Shown here: in pieces, positions 7,224-14,535 of the stretch
How the letters are laid out: the number at the start of each line of letters is the position of its first letter
How positions within the stretch are numbered: the first letter of the stretch is position 1
Assembly (NCBI GenBank): GCA_016214385.1
Contig: JACROP010000076.1
Location: 1-36,327, forward strand
From: Nitrospirota bacterium
GTDB lineage: Bacteria > Nitrospirota > Thermodesulfovibrionia > UBA6902 > JACROP01
Direction: 5' to 3'
Length of the DNA stretch: 36,327 nucleotides
The notes under the pieces: model-generated
Told to the model about the DNA's origin: nothing
The model's database searches: none
Seen by the model: only the letters and a program-made list of their open reading frames with translations
Position numbers and translations under genes: made by a program

Positions 7224-8048
7224 ATGAATGTCTTACTCTTTGAATTAGCCCTCACCTCTTATTTCACAGCCACCATAATCTGCGTTGCAGAGCTTTTAGG
7301 ACTTTTCAAAGGCTCAAAGATAATATCAAAGGCAATCCTCATCTTCGCTGCTATCGGGTTTCTCCTTCATACAGTAAATATCATAGGGCGATATGTAGAA
7401 GGCGGGCATATCCCTATTACAAACCTTCATGAGGCATCTTCTTTTTTCTCGTGGTGCATTGTGCTTTTATTCTTCATCCTCGAGTACAGATACAAGCTGG
7501 GCCTCCTCGGTTCGTTCATCATGCCGATTGTATTTATACTCATGCTCTCATCTTCAATGCTGCCGAGAAAGATAGAGCCCCTGAGCCCTCTGCTTAAAAG
7601 CTACTGGCTCGGCATTCATACAGTCCTTGCCTTTCTGGGGAATGCTGCCTTTGCCATGGCCTTTGGCATAGGAGTCATGTACCTTGTGCAGGAGCGATAT
7701 GTAAAGTCCAAACACCCCGGGAGTCTTTTTCAGAGGTTGCCGAGCCTGCAAATACTTGATGAGATAAACTACAAACTCATAACCCTCGGCTTCCCTTTGC
7801 TCACCCTTGCAATAATCACAGGTGCATTATGGGCAGAGAGCGCATGGGGCTCATACTGGCGCTGGGACCCAAAAGAGACGTGGTCTCTCATAACCTGGCT
7901 CATCTATGCCCTTGTCCTTCATGCGAGGCTTACTGCAGGATGGAGGGGTAAAAAAGCAGCAATACTTTCGATTGTAGGATTTATAACGGTCCTGTTTACC
8001 TTTTTCGGGGTGAACCTGCTACTTAAAGGACTTCATGCCTTTGTATGA
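7224..8048 (+). CDS. CcsA/HemX-type cytochrome c assembly membrane protein
   Basis: 274 residues, an integral membrane protein with about eight hydrophobic segments. The tryptophan-rich heme-handling motif is near the C terminus (WGSYWRWDPKETWSLITW, about residues 209-226). Conserved histidines occur in NLHEASSF and WLGIHTVLAF. In the CcsA/ResC family this motif presents heme at the outer membrane face for attachment to apocytochrome c. Because it lies directly before hemA and overlaps its start by the ATGA arrangement, it corresponds to hemX in hemAXCD-type operons. CcsA and HemX are homologous, so which role applies cannot be decided here; no ResB/Ccs1 partner is in the window. Confidence 0.9.
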   Translation: MNVLLFELALTSYFTATIICVAELLGLFKGSKIISKAILIFAAIGFLLHTVNIIGRYVEGGHIPITNLHEASSFFSWCIVLLFFILEYRYKLGLLGSFIMPIVFILMLSSSMLPRKIEPLSPLLKSYWLGIHTVLAFLGNAAFAMAFGIGVMYLVQERYVKSKHPGSLFQRLPSLQILDEINYKLITLGFPLLTLAIITGALWAESAWGSYWRWDPKETWSLITWLIYALVLHARLTAGWRGKKAAILSIVGFITVLFTFFGVNLLLKGLHAFV

Positions 8049-9313
8049 ATATTTTAGTAATCGGTCTCAACCATAAAACTGCTGATGTAGAGGTGCGAGA
8101 GAAGCTGGCCTTTGAAGGTCCGAAGCTCGCTGAGGCCACATCTGCCCTGAAGAGTTTTCCTGAAGTCCAGGAGAGTTTAATTATCTCAACGTGTAACAGG
8201 GTGGAAATATGTGCAAATGTAAGGGAATTAGAATCAGGGGTGGAAAGGGTAAAGACATTCCTGTCAAATTTTCATGACATACCCAGGGATGCCCTGGATA
8301 AAGGCCTTTACGTCTATTCGGGCCGTGAGGCCCTGTGCCATATCTTTAAGGTGGCATCCAGTCTGGACTCCATGGTTGTGGGAGAGCCCCAGATACTCGG
8401 CCAGTTTAAAGAGGCATTTGACTTTGCCCTGAAAAACAGGTCAACAGGAGTGCTCCTCAACCGCCTGATGAAAAAGGCCATCTCTGTTGCAAAGAGGGTG
8501 AGAACCGAGACAAGGATTGCAGAGAACGCTGTCAGCATAAGCTTTGCTGCAGTTGAGCTGGCGAAGAAGATCTTTGAAGACCTTTCTGAAAAGACATTTA
8601 TGCTCCTCGGCGCAGGCGAGATGGCAGAGCTTGCGGCAAGACACCTGATTAACAGTGGAGTGAAAAATGTCCTTGTAGCCAACAGGACATATGAGCGGGC
8701 AGTTGGGCTTGCAAAGGAATTTGGCGGCAGCCCTGTGCATTTTGATGAGTTTCCTGCCATGATGGCACACACCGATATTCTTATTTGCTCAACAGGTGCC
8801 CGGCACTATGTGCTGGCAAAGGAACAGATGCATAAAGTCATGAAAGACAGAAAAAACAGGCCAATATTTATTATCGACATATCTGTCCCGAGGAATATCG
8901 ACCCCGGTATCAATGATCTGGACAACGTATATTTATATGATATTGATGACCTTCAAGGTGTGGTAACCGCAAATATCCTTGAGAGGAATAAAGAGGCTGA
9001 GAAGGCTGAAAGCATAGTAGAGTCTGAGGTCGAGACATTTCTGAAATGGCAGGCTTCGCTCGATGCACTTCCTGCTGTTGTTGCCCTGAGGGAAATGGCA
9101 GAGGCAATAAAAAACGAAGAGCTGGAACGGCTCATTAACAAGCTTCCTGAGTTGGGGGAAAAAGAGCGGAAGGCTATAGAATACATGGCATCTTCGATCG
9201 TCAATAAACTCATACATCCTCCCACCGCCGCTCTTAAAGAGGACAGCGAGGACAGGGAGACCCTTATAGCGATCATCAGGAAGCTTTACGGGATAAACGG
9301 AGAGGAAGAATAA
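8045..9313 (+). CDS. hemA: Glutamyl-tRNA reductase
   Basis: 422 residues, normal for the family. It reduces glutamyl-tRNA to glutamate-1-semialdehyde with NADPH, the committed step of C5-pathway tetrapyrrole synthesis. The catalytic cysteine is C50 in IISTCNRVE. GLNHKTADVEVREK at the start and SSLDSMVVGEPQILGQFK at about 114-131 are family signatures. The NADPH-binding loop is LLGAGEMAELAARHL (about 187-201), and the C-terminal dimerisation helices follow from about 320. Its ATG overlaps the end of the CcsA/HemX gene. hemC would be expected next, but a toxin-antitoxin pair lies between. hemB and hemL are not in the window. Confidence 0.97.
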   Translation: MNILVIGLNHKTADVEVREKLAFEGPKLAEATSALKSFPEVQESLIISTCNRVEICANVRELESGVERVKTFLSNFHDIPRDALDKGLYVYSGREALCHIFKVASSLDSMVVGEPQILGQFKEAFDFALKNRSTGVLLNRLMKKAISVAKRVRTETRIAENAVSISFAAVELAKKIFEDLSEKTFMLLGAGEMAELAARHLINSGVKNVLVANRTYERAVGLAKEFGGSPVHFDEFPAMMAHTDILICSTGARHYVLAKEQMHKVMKDRKNRPIFIIDISVPRNIDPGINDLDNVYLYDIDDLQGVVTANILERNKEAEKAESIVESEVETFLKWQASLDALPAVVALREMAEAIKNEELERLINKLPELGEKERKAIEYMASSIVNKLIHPPTAALKEDSEDRETLIAIIRKLYGINGEEE

Positions 9314-9325
9314 GACTATCTAAAA

Positions 9326-9354
9326 TTGACAATTCCACCTGATAGTGTTAGTAT
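9326..9354 (+). promoter_or_regulatory. Sigma-70-type promoter for the AbrB-PIN pair
   Basis: TTGACA (9326-9331) and TAGTAT (9349-9354) are separated by exactly 17 bases, close to the vegetative consensus. It begins 13 bases after the hemA stop and lies about 32 bases before the antitoxin start, so the toxin-antitoxin pair, and possibly hemC beyond it, has its own promoter. Confidence 0.7.
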
Positions 9355-9355
9355 A

Positions 9356-9368
9356 ACTTTCAGAAAGT
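9356..9368. promoter_or_regulatory. Palindrome just after the promoter, candidate operator
   Basis: ACTTTC-A-GAAAGT is a perfect 6+6 inverted repeat immediately downstream of the -10 box, over the expected transcription start. AbrB/VapB-type antitoxins usually repress their own promoter by binding such palindromes, so this is a likely autoregulatory site. The position supports this; the binding is inferred. Confidence 0.5.
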
Positions 9369-9385
9369 CGGAAAGGAGGAATTTC

Positions 9386-9631
9386 ATGTTAGTTCAGGTC
9401 AAAAAAAAGGCACAGATAACTATACCCGTAAAGATAAGAGAGACTATTGGCATAGAAGAAGGAGATATATTAGATGTAGAGGTTAAGAATAAGGAGATAG
9501 TGCTCAAGCCTGTCAAGAAGAGAAAAATAGTCTTAAAACCTGTAAATGTTAAGGTTCTTGACGAATTGACAGGGATTGTGTCCATCGGAGGGGATGCAAC
9601 AAAGGACTCTGAGGCTATCTGGGATGAGTAA
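9386..9631 (+). CDS. AbrB/MazE-type antitoxin
   Basis: 81 residues. A swapped-hairpin AbrB domain occupies residues 1-45 (KKKAQITIPVKIRETIGIEE, then GDILDVEV). The C-terminal part (about 50-81, LTGIVSIGGDATKDSEAIWD) is the sort of tail that wraps and blocks a PIN toxin. The ATG at 9386 is chosen over an in-frame TTG inside the promoter because AAAGGAGGA stands just upstream. The KKRKIVLKPV and EIVLKPV segments are a short internal duplication. It overlaps the toxin gene by 8 bases. Confidence 0.88.
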   Translation: MLVQVKKKAQITIPVKIRETIGIEEGDILDVEVKNKEIVLKPVKKRKIVLKPVNVKVLDELTGIVSIGGDATKDSEAIWDE

Positions 9632-10070
9632 AAAAATAATACTCGACACCAATTTCATTGTCGGACTTCTTGATGAAAAAGATAAACGACACAATAAATG
9701 CCTTCTCATAAAAAGGGCGCTGCATAACGGTGATAACGAAATTTACATCTTTGATTTCATAATCAATGAGGTTATCAATGTCTTTGTTAAAAGGCTAAAG
9801 GAACGAAAAGACACCCACAATATTATACCTCTGATTGAAAAGCTTCAGAGGTTTGTCCCTCTGGATAGAATCACATGGATTTATCCTGACATTGAAGAGT
9901 ATTTTGATAAGGTAATAGAAAGAGTAAAACAAAGCAAAGGAGCTTTTAATTTTCATGACGCTCTTATTATTCATATCGCAAACGAATTTGAGATGCCATA
10001 TATCGTGAGTTTTGATGAGGACTTTGATAAAGCCAGATTGAGAAGGATAAATGATGCGCGGGATATATAA
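9624..10070 (+). CDS. PIN-domain toxin (VapC-like ribonuclease)
   Basis: 148 residues. Single PIN domain with the acidic residues in expected order: ILDTN (D8), NEV in the second helix, FHDALI and VSFDEDFD near the C terminus. PIN toxins are Mg2+-dependent RNases that usually cut tRNA or rRNA when freed from the antitoxin. The chosen ATG overlaps the antitoxin stop, typical of coupled TA genes. All catalytic positions appear intact, so the toxin is probably active. The pair sits in the middle of the heme gene block, between hemA and hemC. Confidence 0.88.
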   Translation: MSKKIILDTNFIVGLLDEKDKRHNKCLLIKRALHNGDNEIYIFDFIINEVINVFVKRLKERKDTHNIIPLIEKLQRFVPLDRITWIYPDIEEYFDKVIERVKQSKGAFNFHDALIIHIANEFEMPYIVSFDEDFDKARLRRINDARDI

Positions 10071-10181
10071 AACTATCTTTATAAAAACAATAGTCAATTG
10101 ATTCATCTGCTTTCTTTGTCAGCAATGCAATGTTCCATTATTAAATTAAATACAGGATTCTGAAGGCAACAAAACCATATT

Positions 10182-11228
10182 ATGAAGAATAAAGTCATAA
10201 TCGGAACACGTGGAAGCAAGTTAGCATTATGGCAGGCAGAGTGGGTTAAATCTGAATTGCAGAAGTTGCACCCTGGTTTAGAGATCGAACTCAATAAGAT
10301 AAAGACAACAGGCGACAAGATTTTAGATGTCCCCCTCGCAAAGGTCGGCGGCAAGGGGCTTTTTGTAAAAGAGATAGAAGAGGCCATCTTAAGGGGGGAT
10401 ATTGATCTGGCTGTTCACAGCATGAAGGACGTGCCCACCGAGCTCCCTGAAGGCTTGCATCTTACAGCAATCTGCAAAAGGGAAGAGCCGAGGGATGCGT
10501 TTGTAACAAAGGGGCAAGGGGCAAGGGGCAAGGGGCAAGGGTTTAAAGACCTGCCTCATGGTGCAACTATAGGCACAAGTAGCCTGAGAAGGGCATGCCA
10601 GCTTTTAAGCATCCGCCCTGATTTGAAGATAACACAACTCAGAGGCAACCTTGATACAAGGTTGAGAAAGCTCGATGAAGGGCAGTTTGATGCGATAATC
10701 TTAGCTGTTGCAGGGATGGCGAGACTTGGCCTTGGGAGCAGGATTACAGAGATTTTAGAACCTGCGTTAATCCTTCCAGCAATCGGTCAGGGAGCAATCG
10801 GAATCGAATGCAGGATTAACGATGAATTCATAAATAATTTGATTAACCCGATGAATCATGCTGAAACCTTCCTATGTGTGCATGCAGAAAGGGCATTTTT
10901 AAAGAGGCTTGAAGGTGGATGCCAGGTGCCGATTGCTGCGTATGCGAGAATAGTGACGAGAGACAAGAGACAAGAGACCAATTCAGAGACAAGTAAATAT
11001 AATAACTCGTCACTAGTCACTCGTCACTCGTCTCTTGAAAAGTCACTCGTCACTCGTTACTCGTCTCTTGTTATTGATGGCCTTGTCGGAAGCGTTTCAG
11101 GTGACAGGATTGTGAGGGGACACATCGAGGGAAGGCCAGCGGATGCAAAATCCCTGGGGATTAAACTTGCAGAAGACCTGCTTTCAAGAGGGGCAAGAGA
11201 GATATTGGCTGAGTTATATGGAAAGTAA
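10182..11228 (+). CDS. hemC: Hydroxymethylbilane synthase with two repeat-derived inserts
   Basis: 348 residues against about 305-310 usual. It joins four porphobilinogen molecules into hydroxymethylbilane. Family motifs are complete: GTRGSKLALWQAEWV at the start, KVGGKGLFVKEIEEAL-like segment, VHSMKDVP, GTSSLRR, the LRGNLDTRL segment, and LEGGCQVPIAAYA, where C247 carries the dipyrromethane cofactor. Two extra segments interrupt the conserved sequence: residues about 110-121 (GQGARGKGQG), made by four GGGGCAA units, and about 258-296 (with SSLVTRHSSL and SLVTRYSSL), made by heptad repeats. Both keep the frame and lie in surface-loop regions, the second in the C-terminal domain after the cofactor loop. 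No clear ribosome site precedes the ATG. It overlaps cobA-hemD by 11 bases. Confidence 0.95.
   Translation: MKNKVIIGTRGSKLALWQAEWVKSELQKLHPGLEIELNKIKTTGDKILDVPLAKVGGKGLFVKEIEEAILRGDIDLAVHSMKDVPTELPEGLHLTAICKREEPRDAFVTKGQGARGKGQGFKDLPHGATIGTSSLRRACQLLSIRPDLKITQLRGNLDTRLRKLDEGQFDAIILAVAGMARLGLGSRITEILEPALILPAIGQGAIGIECRINDEFINNLINPMNHAETFLCVHAERAFLKRLEGGCQVPIAAYARIVTRDKRQETNSETSKYNNSSLVTRHSSLEKSLVTRYSSLVIDGLVGSVSGDRIVRGHIEGRPADAKSLGIKLAEDLLSRGAREILAELYGK
10511..10538 (+). repeat. Four tandem heptads GGGGCAA inside hemC
   Basis: Four exact head-to-tail copies of the 7-base unit GGGGCAA, followed by a partial GGG. Translated in the hemC frame it gives a Gly/Gln/Lys-rich stretch not expected in the family. 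The same unit starts the left arm of one purL insert (27588). Confidence 0.85.
10953..11070. repeat. Inverted heptad-repeat element inside hemC
   Basis: The left arm has GTGACGA followed by GAGACAA-type heptads (10953-10979). The right arm has two runs of ACTCGTC-type heptads, each ending CGTCTCTTG (11005-11036 and 11042-11070). Left and right arms are inverted copies (CTCGTCTCTTG against CAAGAGACGAG-like sequence). The element encodes about 38 extra residues of HemC in frame. Confidence 0.8.
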
Positions 11229-12774
11229 GAAGGGTAAAGTTTATCTTATTGGCGCAGGGCCTGGCGATATAGGGCTCCTCACAGTCAAAGGCATGAAGTG
11301 TCTTCAGAAAGCAGAGGCTGTCATCTATGATTTTCATCTCAATGCCCAGGTCCTCAACTATATCAACCATGATGCAGAATTCATTTATGCAGGCAAACGC
11401 GGCGGACACCATACTATGACACAGGATGAAATAAATCAAGTTCTTGTTGAAAAAGCTAATGAAGGGAAGATTGTATGCAGGTTAAAAGGCGGCGACCCGT
11501 TCGTCTTTGGCAGAGGAGGCGAGGAGGCAGAGTTTCTTGCAAAAAATGGCATTGAATTTGAGATTGTGTCAGGCGTAAGCTCTGCGATTGCCGCACCTGC
11601 CTATGCAGGCATACCTCTTACTCACAGGCTTTATTCATCATCATTCGCTGTGATACCAGGTTATGAAGATGCAACAAAGGAAGAATCAGCCATAGATTGG
11701 TCGAGGCTTGCAACAGGTGTTGGCACATTGGTGATTCTCATGGCTATAAAGAACCTTGATATGCTCGTGCAGAAACTCATGGAAAATGGCAGAAGCCCTG
11801 ATACCCCTGTTGCAGTTGTGAGATGGGGGACAAGGCCTGACCAGAAGACTATTGTCGGTAACCTCGGCAATATCGTAGGTCTCGTTAAAGATAAGGAAAT
11901 TAAACCTCCTGCTGTAATGGTAATTGGCGATGTTGTGAAATTAAGAGACCAGCTTAAATGGTATGAAAATAAACCCATGTTTGGGCACAGAATCCTTGTG
12001 ACAAGGGAACATTCAGAGGGCTTCGAACCACTGGAGGAACTCGGTGCAGAGATAATTGAATTTCCGACAATAGAGATTGTGCCTCCAGAAGATTGGAATG
12101 AACTTGATAAGGCAATCGACAGAATAGAGGCTTATGATTGGCTGATATTTACAAGTGCAAATGGTGTCACGTATTTTCTCAAAAGGTTTTTTGAGAAGGA
12201 TAGAGATATCAGGGATTTAAAAGGTATAAAGATCTGCGCGATTGGTACGAAGACCGAAGCAGAGGTAAAGAGATACGGCATGAAGGTCGACCTCATTCCA
12301 GAGTCTTTCAGTGCGGAGGGGCTGATAGAGGCGTTTTTGAAAGAAGTTGAGAAGGTAAGAGGTCTAAAAATCTTACTTCCCAGGGCAGAGGTTGCCAGGG
12401 AAGTCTTCCCCCAAAAGATTAGAGAGCTTGGCGGAGAGATAGATGTTGTTACAGCATACAGAACCATCAGGCCTGAAAAGAGAGGTAAAAGATTAAAGAG
12501 ATTTCTCAGGGAGGGAAAGATTACAGTTGCCACTTTTACAAGCGCAGCAACCTTTGATAATTTTATGGATATCTTTGGAGAAAAGGCAAAAGAACTCCTC
12601 CACGGAGCTACAATTGCGGTTATAGGCCCTGTTACAAAAAAGGCTGTCGAAAAAGCAGGATTGAGTGTTGATATAATGCCTGAAGAGGCTACTGTGGAGG
12701 CAATGGTTGAGGAGATAATAAAATGGGCGACGGTGAGGAAAGCTGGCCTGCAAACTAACAAGCTGGCAAACTAA
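11218..12774 (+). CDS. cobA-hemD: Fused uroporphyrinogen-III C-methyltransferase / uroporphyrinogen-III synthase
   Basis: 518 residues from ATG at 11218. The N-terminal part (about 1-245) is a SAM-dependent methyltransferase: VYLIGAGPGDIGLLTVKG binds SAM, then GGHHTMTQ, CRLKGGDPFVFGRGGEE and VSGVSSAIAAPAYAGIPLTHR. It makes precorrin-2 from uroporphyrinogen III for siroheme, cobalamin or heme d1. The C-terminal part (about 255-510) is HemD, which closes hydroxymethylbilane to uroporphyrinogen III; signs are ILVTREHSEGFEPLEELGAE, WLIFTSANGV, and TFTSAATFDNF. Such fusions are common in Firmicutes, Nitrospirota and deltaproteobacterial lineages. The upstream in-frame extension is only the hemC tail in another frame. 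It overlaps hemC by 11 bases, so translation is coupled. Confidence 0.95.
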   Translation: MESKKGKVYLIGAGPGDIGLLTVKGMKCLQKAEAVIYDFHLNAQVLNYINHDAEFIYAGKRGGHHTMTQDEINQVLVEKANEGKIVCRLKGGDPFVFGRGGEEAEFLAKNGIEFEIVSGVSSAIAAPAYAGIPLTHRLYSSSFAVIPGYEDATKEESAIDWSRLATGVGTLVILMAIKNLDMLVQKLMENGRSPDTPVAVVRWGTRPDQKTIVGNLGNIVGLVKDKEIKPPAVMVIGDVVKLRDQLKWYENKPMFGHRILVTREHSEGFEPLEELGAEIIEFPTIEIVPPEDWNELDKAIDRIEAYDWLIFTSANGVTYFLKRFFEKDRDIRDLKGIKICAIGTKTEAEVKRYGMKVDLIPESFSAEGLIEAFLKEVEKVRGLKILLPRAEVAREVFPQKIRELGGEIDVVTAYRTIRPEKRGKRLKRFLREGKITVATFTSAATFDNFMDIFGEKAKELLHGATIAVIGPVTKKAVEKAGLSVDIMPEEATVEAMVEEIIKWATVRKAGLQTNKLAN

Positions 12775-12794
12775 GAGAACGAAAGGAGCCGCAA

Positions 12795-12968
12795 ATGGGT
12801 ATAAGCAAAGAATTGCTTGAAATACTGGCATGTCCGGAGTGTAAAGGTGATATACGAATAAATGATGCTAAAGACGGCATTATCTGTGACCAGTGTAAAT
12901 TACTTTACCCCATCAGGGAAGACATTCCCATAATGCTGATAAACGAAGCGAAAAAGTTAGATGATTAA
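12795..12968 (+). CDS. Trm112-family small zinc-ribbon-like protein
   Basis: 57 residues, too short for many gene callers. Starts MGISKELLEILACPECKGDI, with a second Cys pair in CDQCKLLYPI and the ending REDIPIMLINEA, the usual UPF0434/Trm112 pattern. C13/C16 and C32/C35 probably bind zinc. In eukaryotes Trm112 activates methyltransferases; the bacterial proteins are poorly understood. A GAAAGGAG ribosome site precedes the ATG and the gene follows cobA-hemD by 20 bases, so it is likely the last gene of the heme transcript. Confidence 0.9.
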   Translation: MGISKELLEILACPECKGDIRINDAKDGIICDQCKLLYPIREDIPIMLINEAKKLDD

Positions 12969-12972
12969 CTTT

Positions 12973-13170
12973 TAATACAAACGCAAAATGTTTTTTACAT
13001 TTATAAAATCTCCCCTAACCCCTACATTTCCAAAGAGGGGGACAAAAGGGAATTGCTTTTCCAAAGAGGGGTTTGCAAAGTCCCCCCTTGTCGCCACAGG
13101 CGACTCGCCGAGGCGAGAAAAAGGGAGATGTAGTGGGATTTTGTAAATTTTATTTTTTGCGTTTGTATTA
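12973..13170. mobile_element. 198-bp MITE-like element with 16-bp perfect terminal inverted repeats
   Basis: TAATACAAACGCAAAA at the left end is matched exactly, inverted, at the right end. Inside are further imperfect inverted stretches (AAAATCTCCCC near the left, GGGAGATGTAGTGGGATTTT near the right) and the pair GCGACTCGCC / GGCGAG. There is no coding sequence. If TA is read as the target duplication, the element proper starts ATACAAACG and ends CGTTTGTAT, as expected for IS630/Tc1-type MITEs. It fills nearly all the gap between the Trm112-like gene and the HD-GYP gene. Confidence 0.75.
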
Positions 13171-13183
13171 GTGGATTTTTTAG

Positions 13184-13212
13184 TTGACGTAAACCTGAAA
13201 GGCTTATAGAAT
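13184..13212 (+). promoter_or_regulatory. Sigma-70-type promoter for the HD-GYP gene
   Basis: TTGACG (13184-13189) and TAGAAT (13207-13212) with a 17-base spacer. The -10 box ends only nine bases before the ATG of the next gene, so a transcript from here would have almost no leader. It lies just after the MITE-like element, which does not contribute any of its bases. Confidence 0.6.
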
Positions 13213-13221
13213 TATTCCAGG

Positions 13222-14535
13222 ATGAACGAGAGACCGGAGGAATTTTTTTTTGCACGCATCCGCAATAGAATAAAACTATCATATTTTATTGCCTCGATAA
13301 TCCCCCTTTCCATCCTTGTCTATTTCAGCATCAAATACATCTACCCATTTGTCACAGCAGGCGGGAAAACAGATGCCCTCCCCTCAAATATCGGGATAAT
13401 CCTGTTTTTAGCAGTGGTGTTATCAATTCTTGGCCTATATACCACAACTAAAGCGACCAATGAATCCATAACATCCCTGCAGGACATTTACGCAAAACTC
13501 AACACTATTTTAGAGGTAACAAGGCATTTCAGAGACACGCTGTATGTTGACATCCTCCTGGAGAGAATTGTCAAATCTGCTGTGGATCTGAGCGGGGCCG
13601 AGACTGGCTCGCTGCTGCTCTATGACGATGATGGAAACCTCAGTTTTAAGGTCCTTATAGGAAAAGAGGGGCAAAAGATAAAGGGCAGGCTTGTGAAAAG
13701 AGGGGAAGGTATTACAGGATGGGTTGCAGAAAAAGGGGAGCCTCTGGTGGTCAATAATGTCAAAAATGACCCGCGTTTTAACTCCACGTTTGATAAAGAA
13801 AGCGGGTTTAAGACAAAATCAATCCTGTGTGTGCCTCTTATATATGAGAAAGAAATCATCGGCGTCATTGAGATGTTGAACAAAATAGAGGGCGGCTTTA
13901 CTGAATATGATAAACAGGTGCTTTTCAGCCTTGCTGACCAGGCAGCTATCTCAATAATCCAGAACAGGATGCATGAAAGCCGGCACAGCGATTTCATACA
14001 TATGACAGAAATCCTTGTCGGGGTTCAGGACTCTCCCCTTCCTGAAAAAAGGGGACATTCCCGCAGGGTAGCGCAATACGCTCACCTTATAGGGAAATAC
14101 ATGGGTCTATCAGAGGCCGAGTTAAAACAGCTTTACTATGCCTCGCTTCTGCACGACATAGGTCTGCTCAGGCTGGAATACGGAGAACACTGGGACAGAA
14201 ACAAATATACCCTTCATTCCCAGTATGGTTACGATATGATAAAAGACATCTCTTTATGGAAGGATGTAGCTGCTTTGATTCTTAACCATCATGAGAGATA
14301 CGACGGCACAGGCTATCCCTCAGGCGTAAAGGGAGCAGACATTCCCCTCGGCTCAAGAATAATTGCTATAGTAGAAACCTTCGATGCCCTGACAAGCAGA
14401 CATTCCTATAAACCCCCTCGAGATTATAAGTCGGCCCTTCAGGAAATAGAGGCAAACTCAGGAACCCAGTTTGACCCGAAAGTAGTGGATGCTTTTAAGG
14501 CAGCAGTTAAAGAAACAGAATTAATTACAGATTGA
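13222..14535 (+). CDS. Membrane-anchored GAF and HD-GYP domain protein
   Basis: 437 residues. Two transmembrane helices (about 21-41 and 56-73) bracket a short periplasmic loop, then a GAF sensor domain (about 105-250) and an HD-GYP domain (about 255-430). HD-GYP proteins hydrolyse cyclic-di-GMP. Visible are GHSRRVAQYAH (H279), SLLHDIG (H311, D312), NHHERYDGTGYP (H356, H357, GYP 364-366) and IVETFDALTS. Two deviations: the usual lysine after HDIG is leucine, and the aspartate normally before xFDAL is glutamate (E385), which is one of the metal ligands in characterised members. The site may therefore be altered but not obviously dead. No ribosome site precedes the ATG. Its 3' end overlaps the convergent M48 gene by 15 bases. 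Confidence 0.92.
   Translation: MNERPEEFFFARIRNRIKLSYFIASIIPLSILVYFSIKYIYPFVTAGGKTDALPSNIGIILFLAVVLSILGLYTTTKATNESITSLQDIYAKLNTILEVTRHFRDTLYVDILLERIVKSAVDLSGAETGSLLLYDDDGNLSFKVLIGKEGQKIKGRLVKRGEGITGWVAEKGEPLVVNNVKNDPRFNSTFDKESGFKTKSILCVPLIYEKEIIGVIEMLNKIEGGFTEYDKQVLFSLADQAAISIIQNRMHESRHSDFIHMTEILVGVQDSPLPEKRGHSRRVAQYAHLIGKYMGLSEAELKQLYYASLLHDIGLLRLEYGEHWDRNKYTLHSQYGYDMIKDISLWKDVAALILNHHERYDGTGYPSGVKGADIPLGSRIIAIVETFDALTSRHSYKPPRDYKSALQEIEANSGTQFDPKVVDAFKAAVKETELITD

Noticed and set aside
10953-11070. CRISPR array
   Set aside because: Units are only seven bases and tandem without spacers; arms are inverted, so it is a heptad repeat element.
12132-12761. 209-residue minus-strand frame
   Set aside because: Antisense shadow within the HemD half of cobA-hemD; no motif and no start signal.
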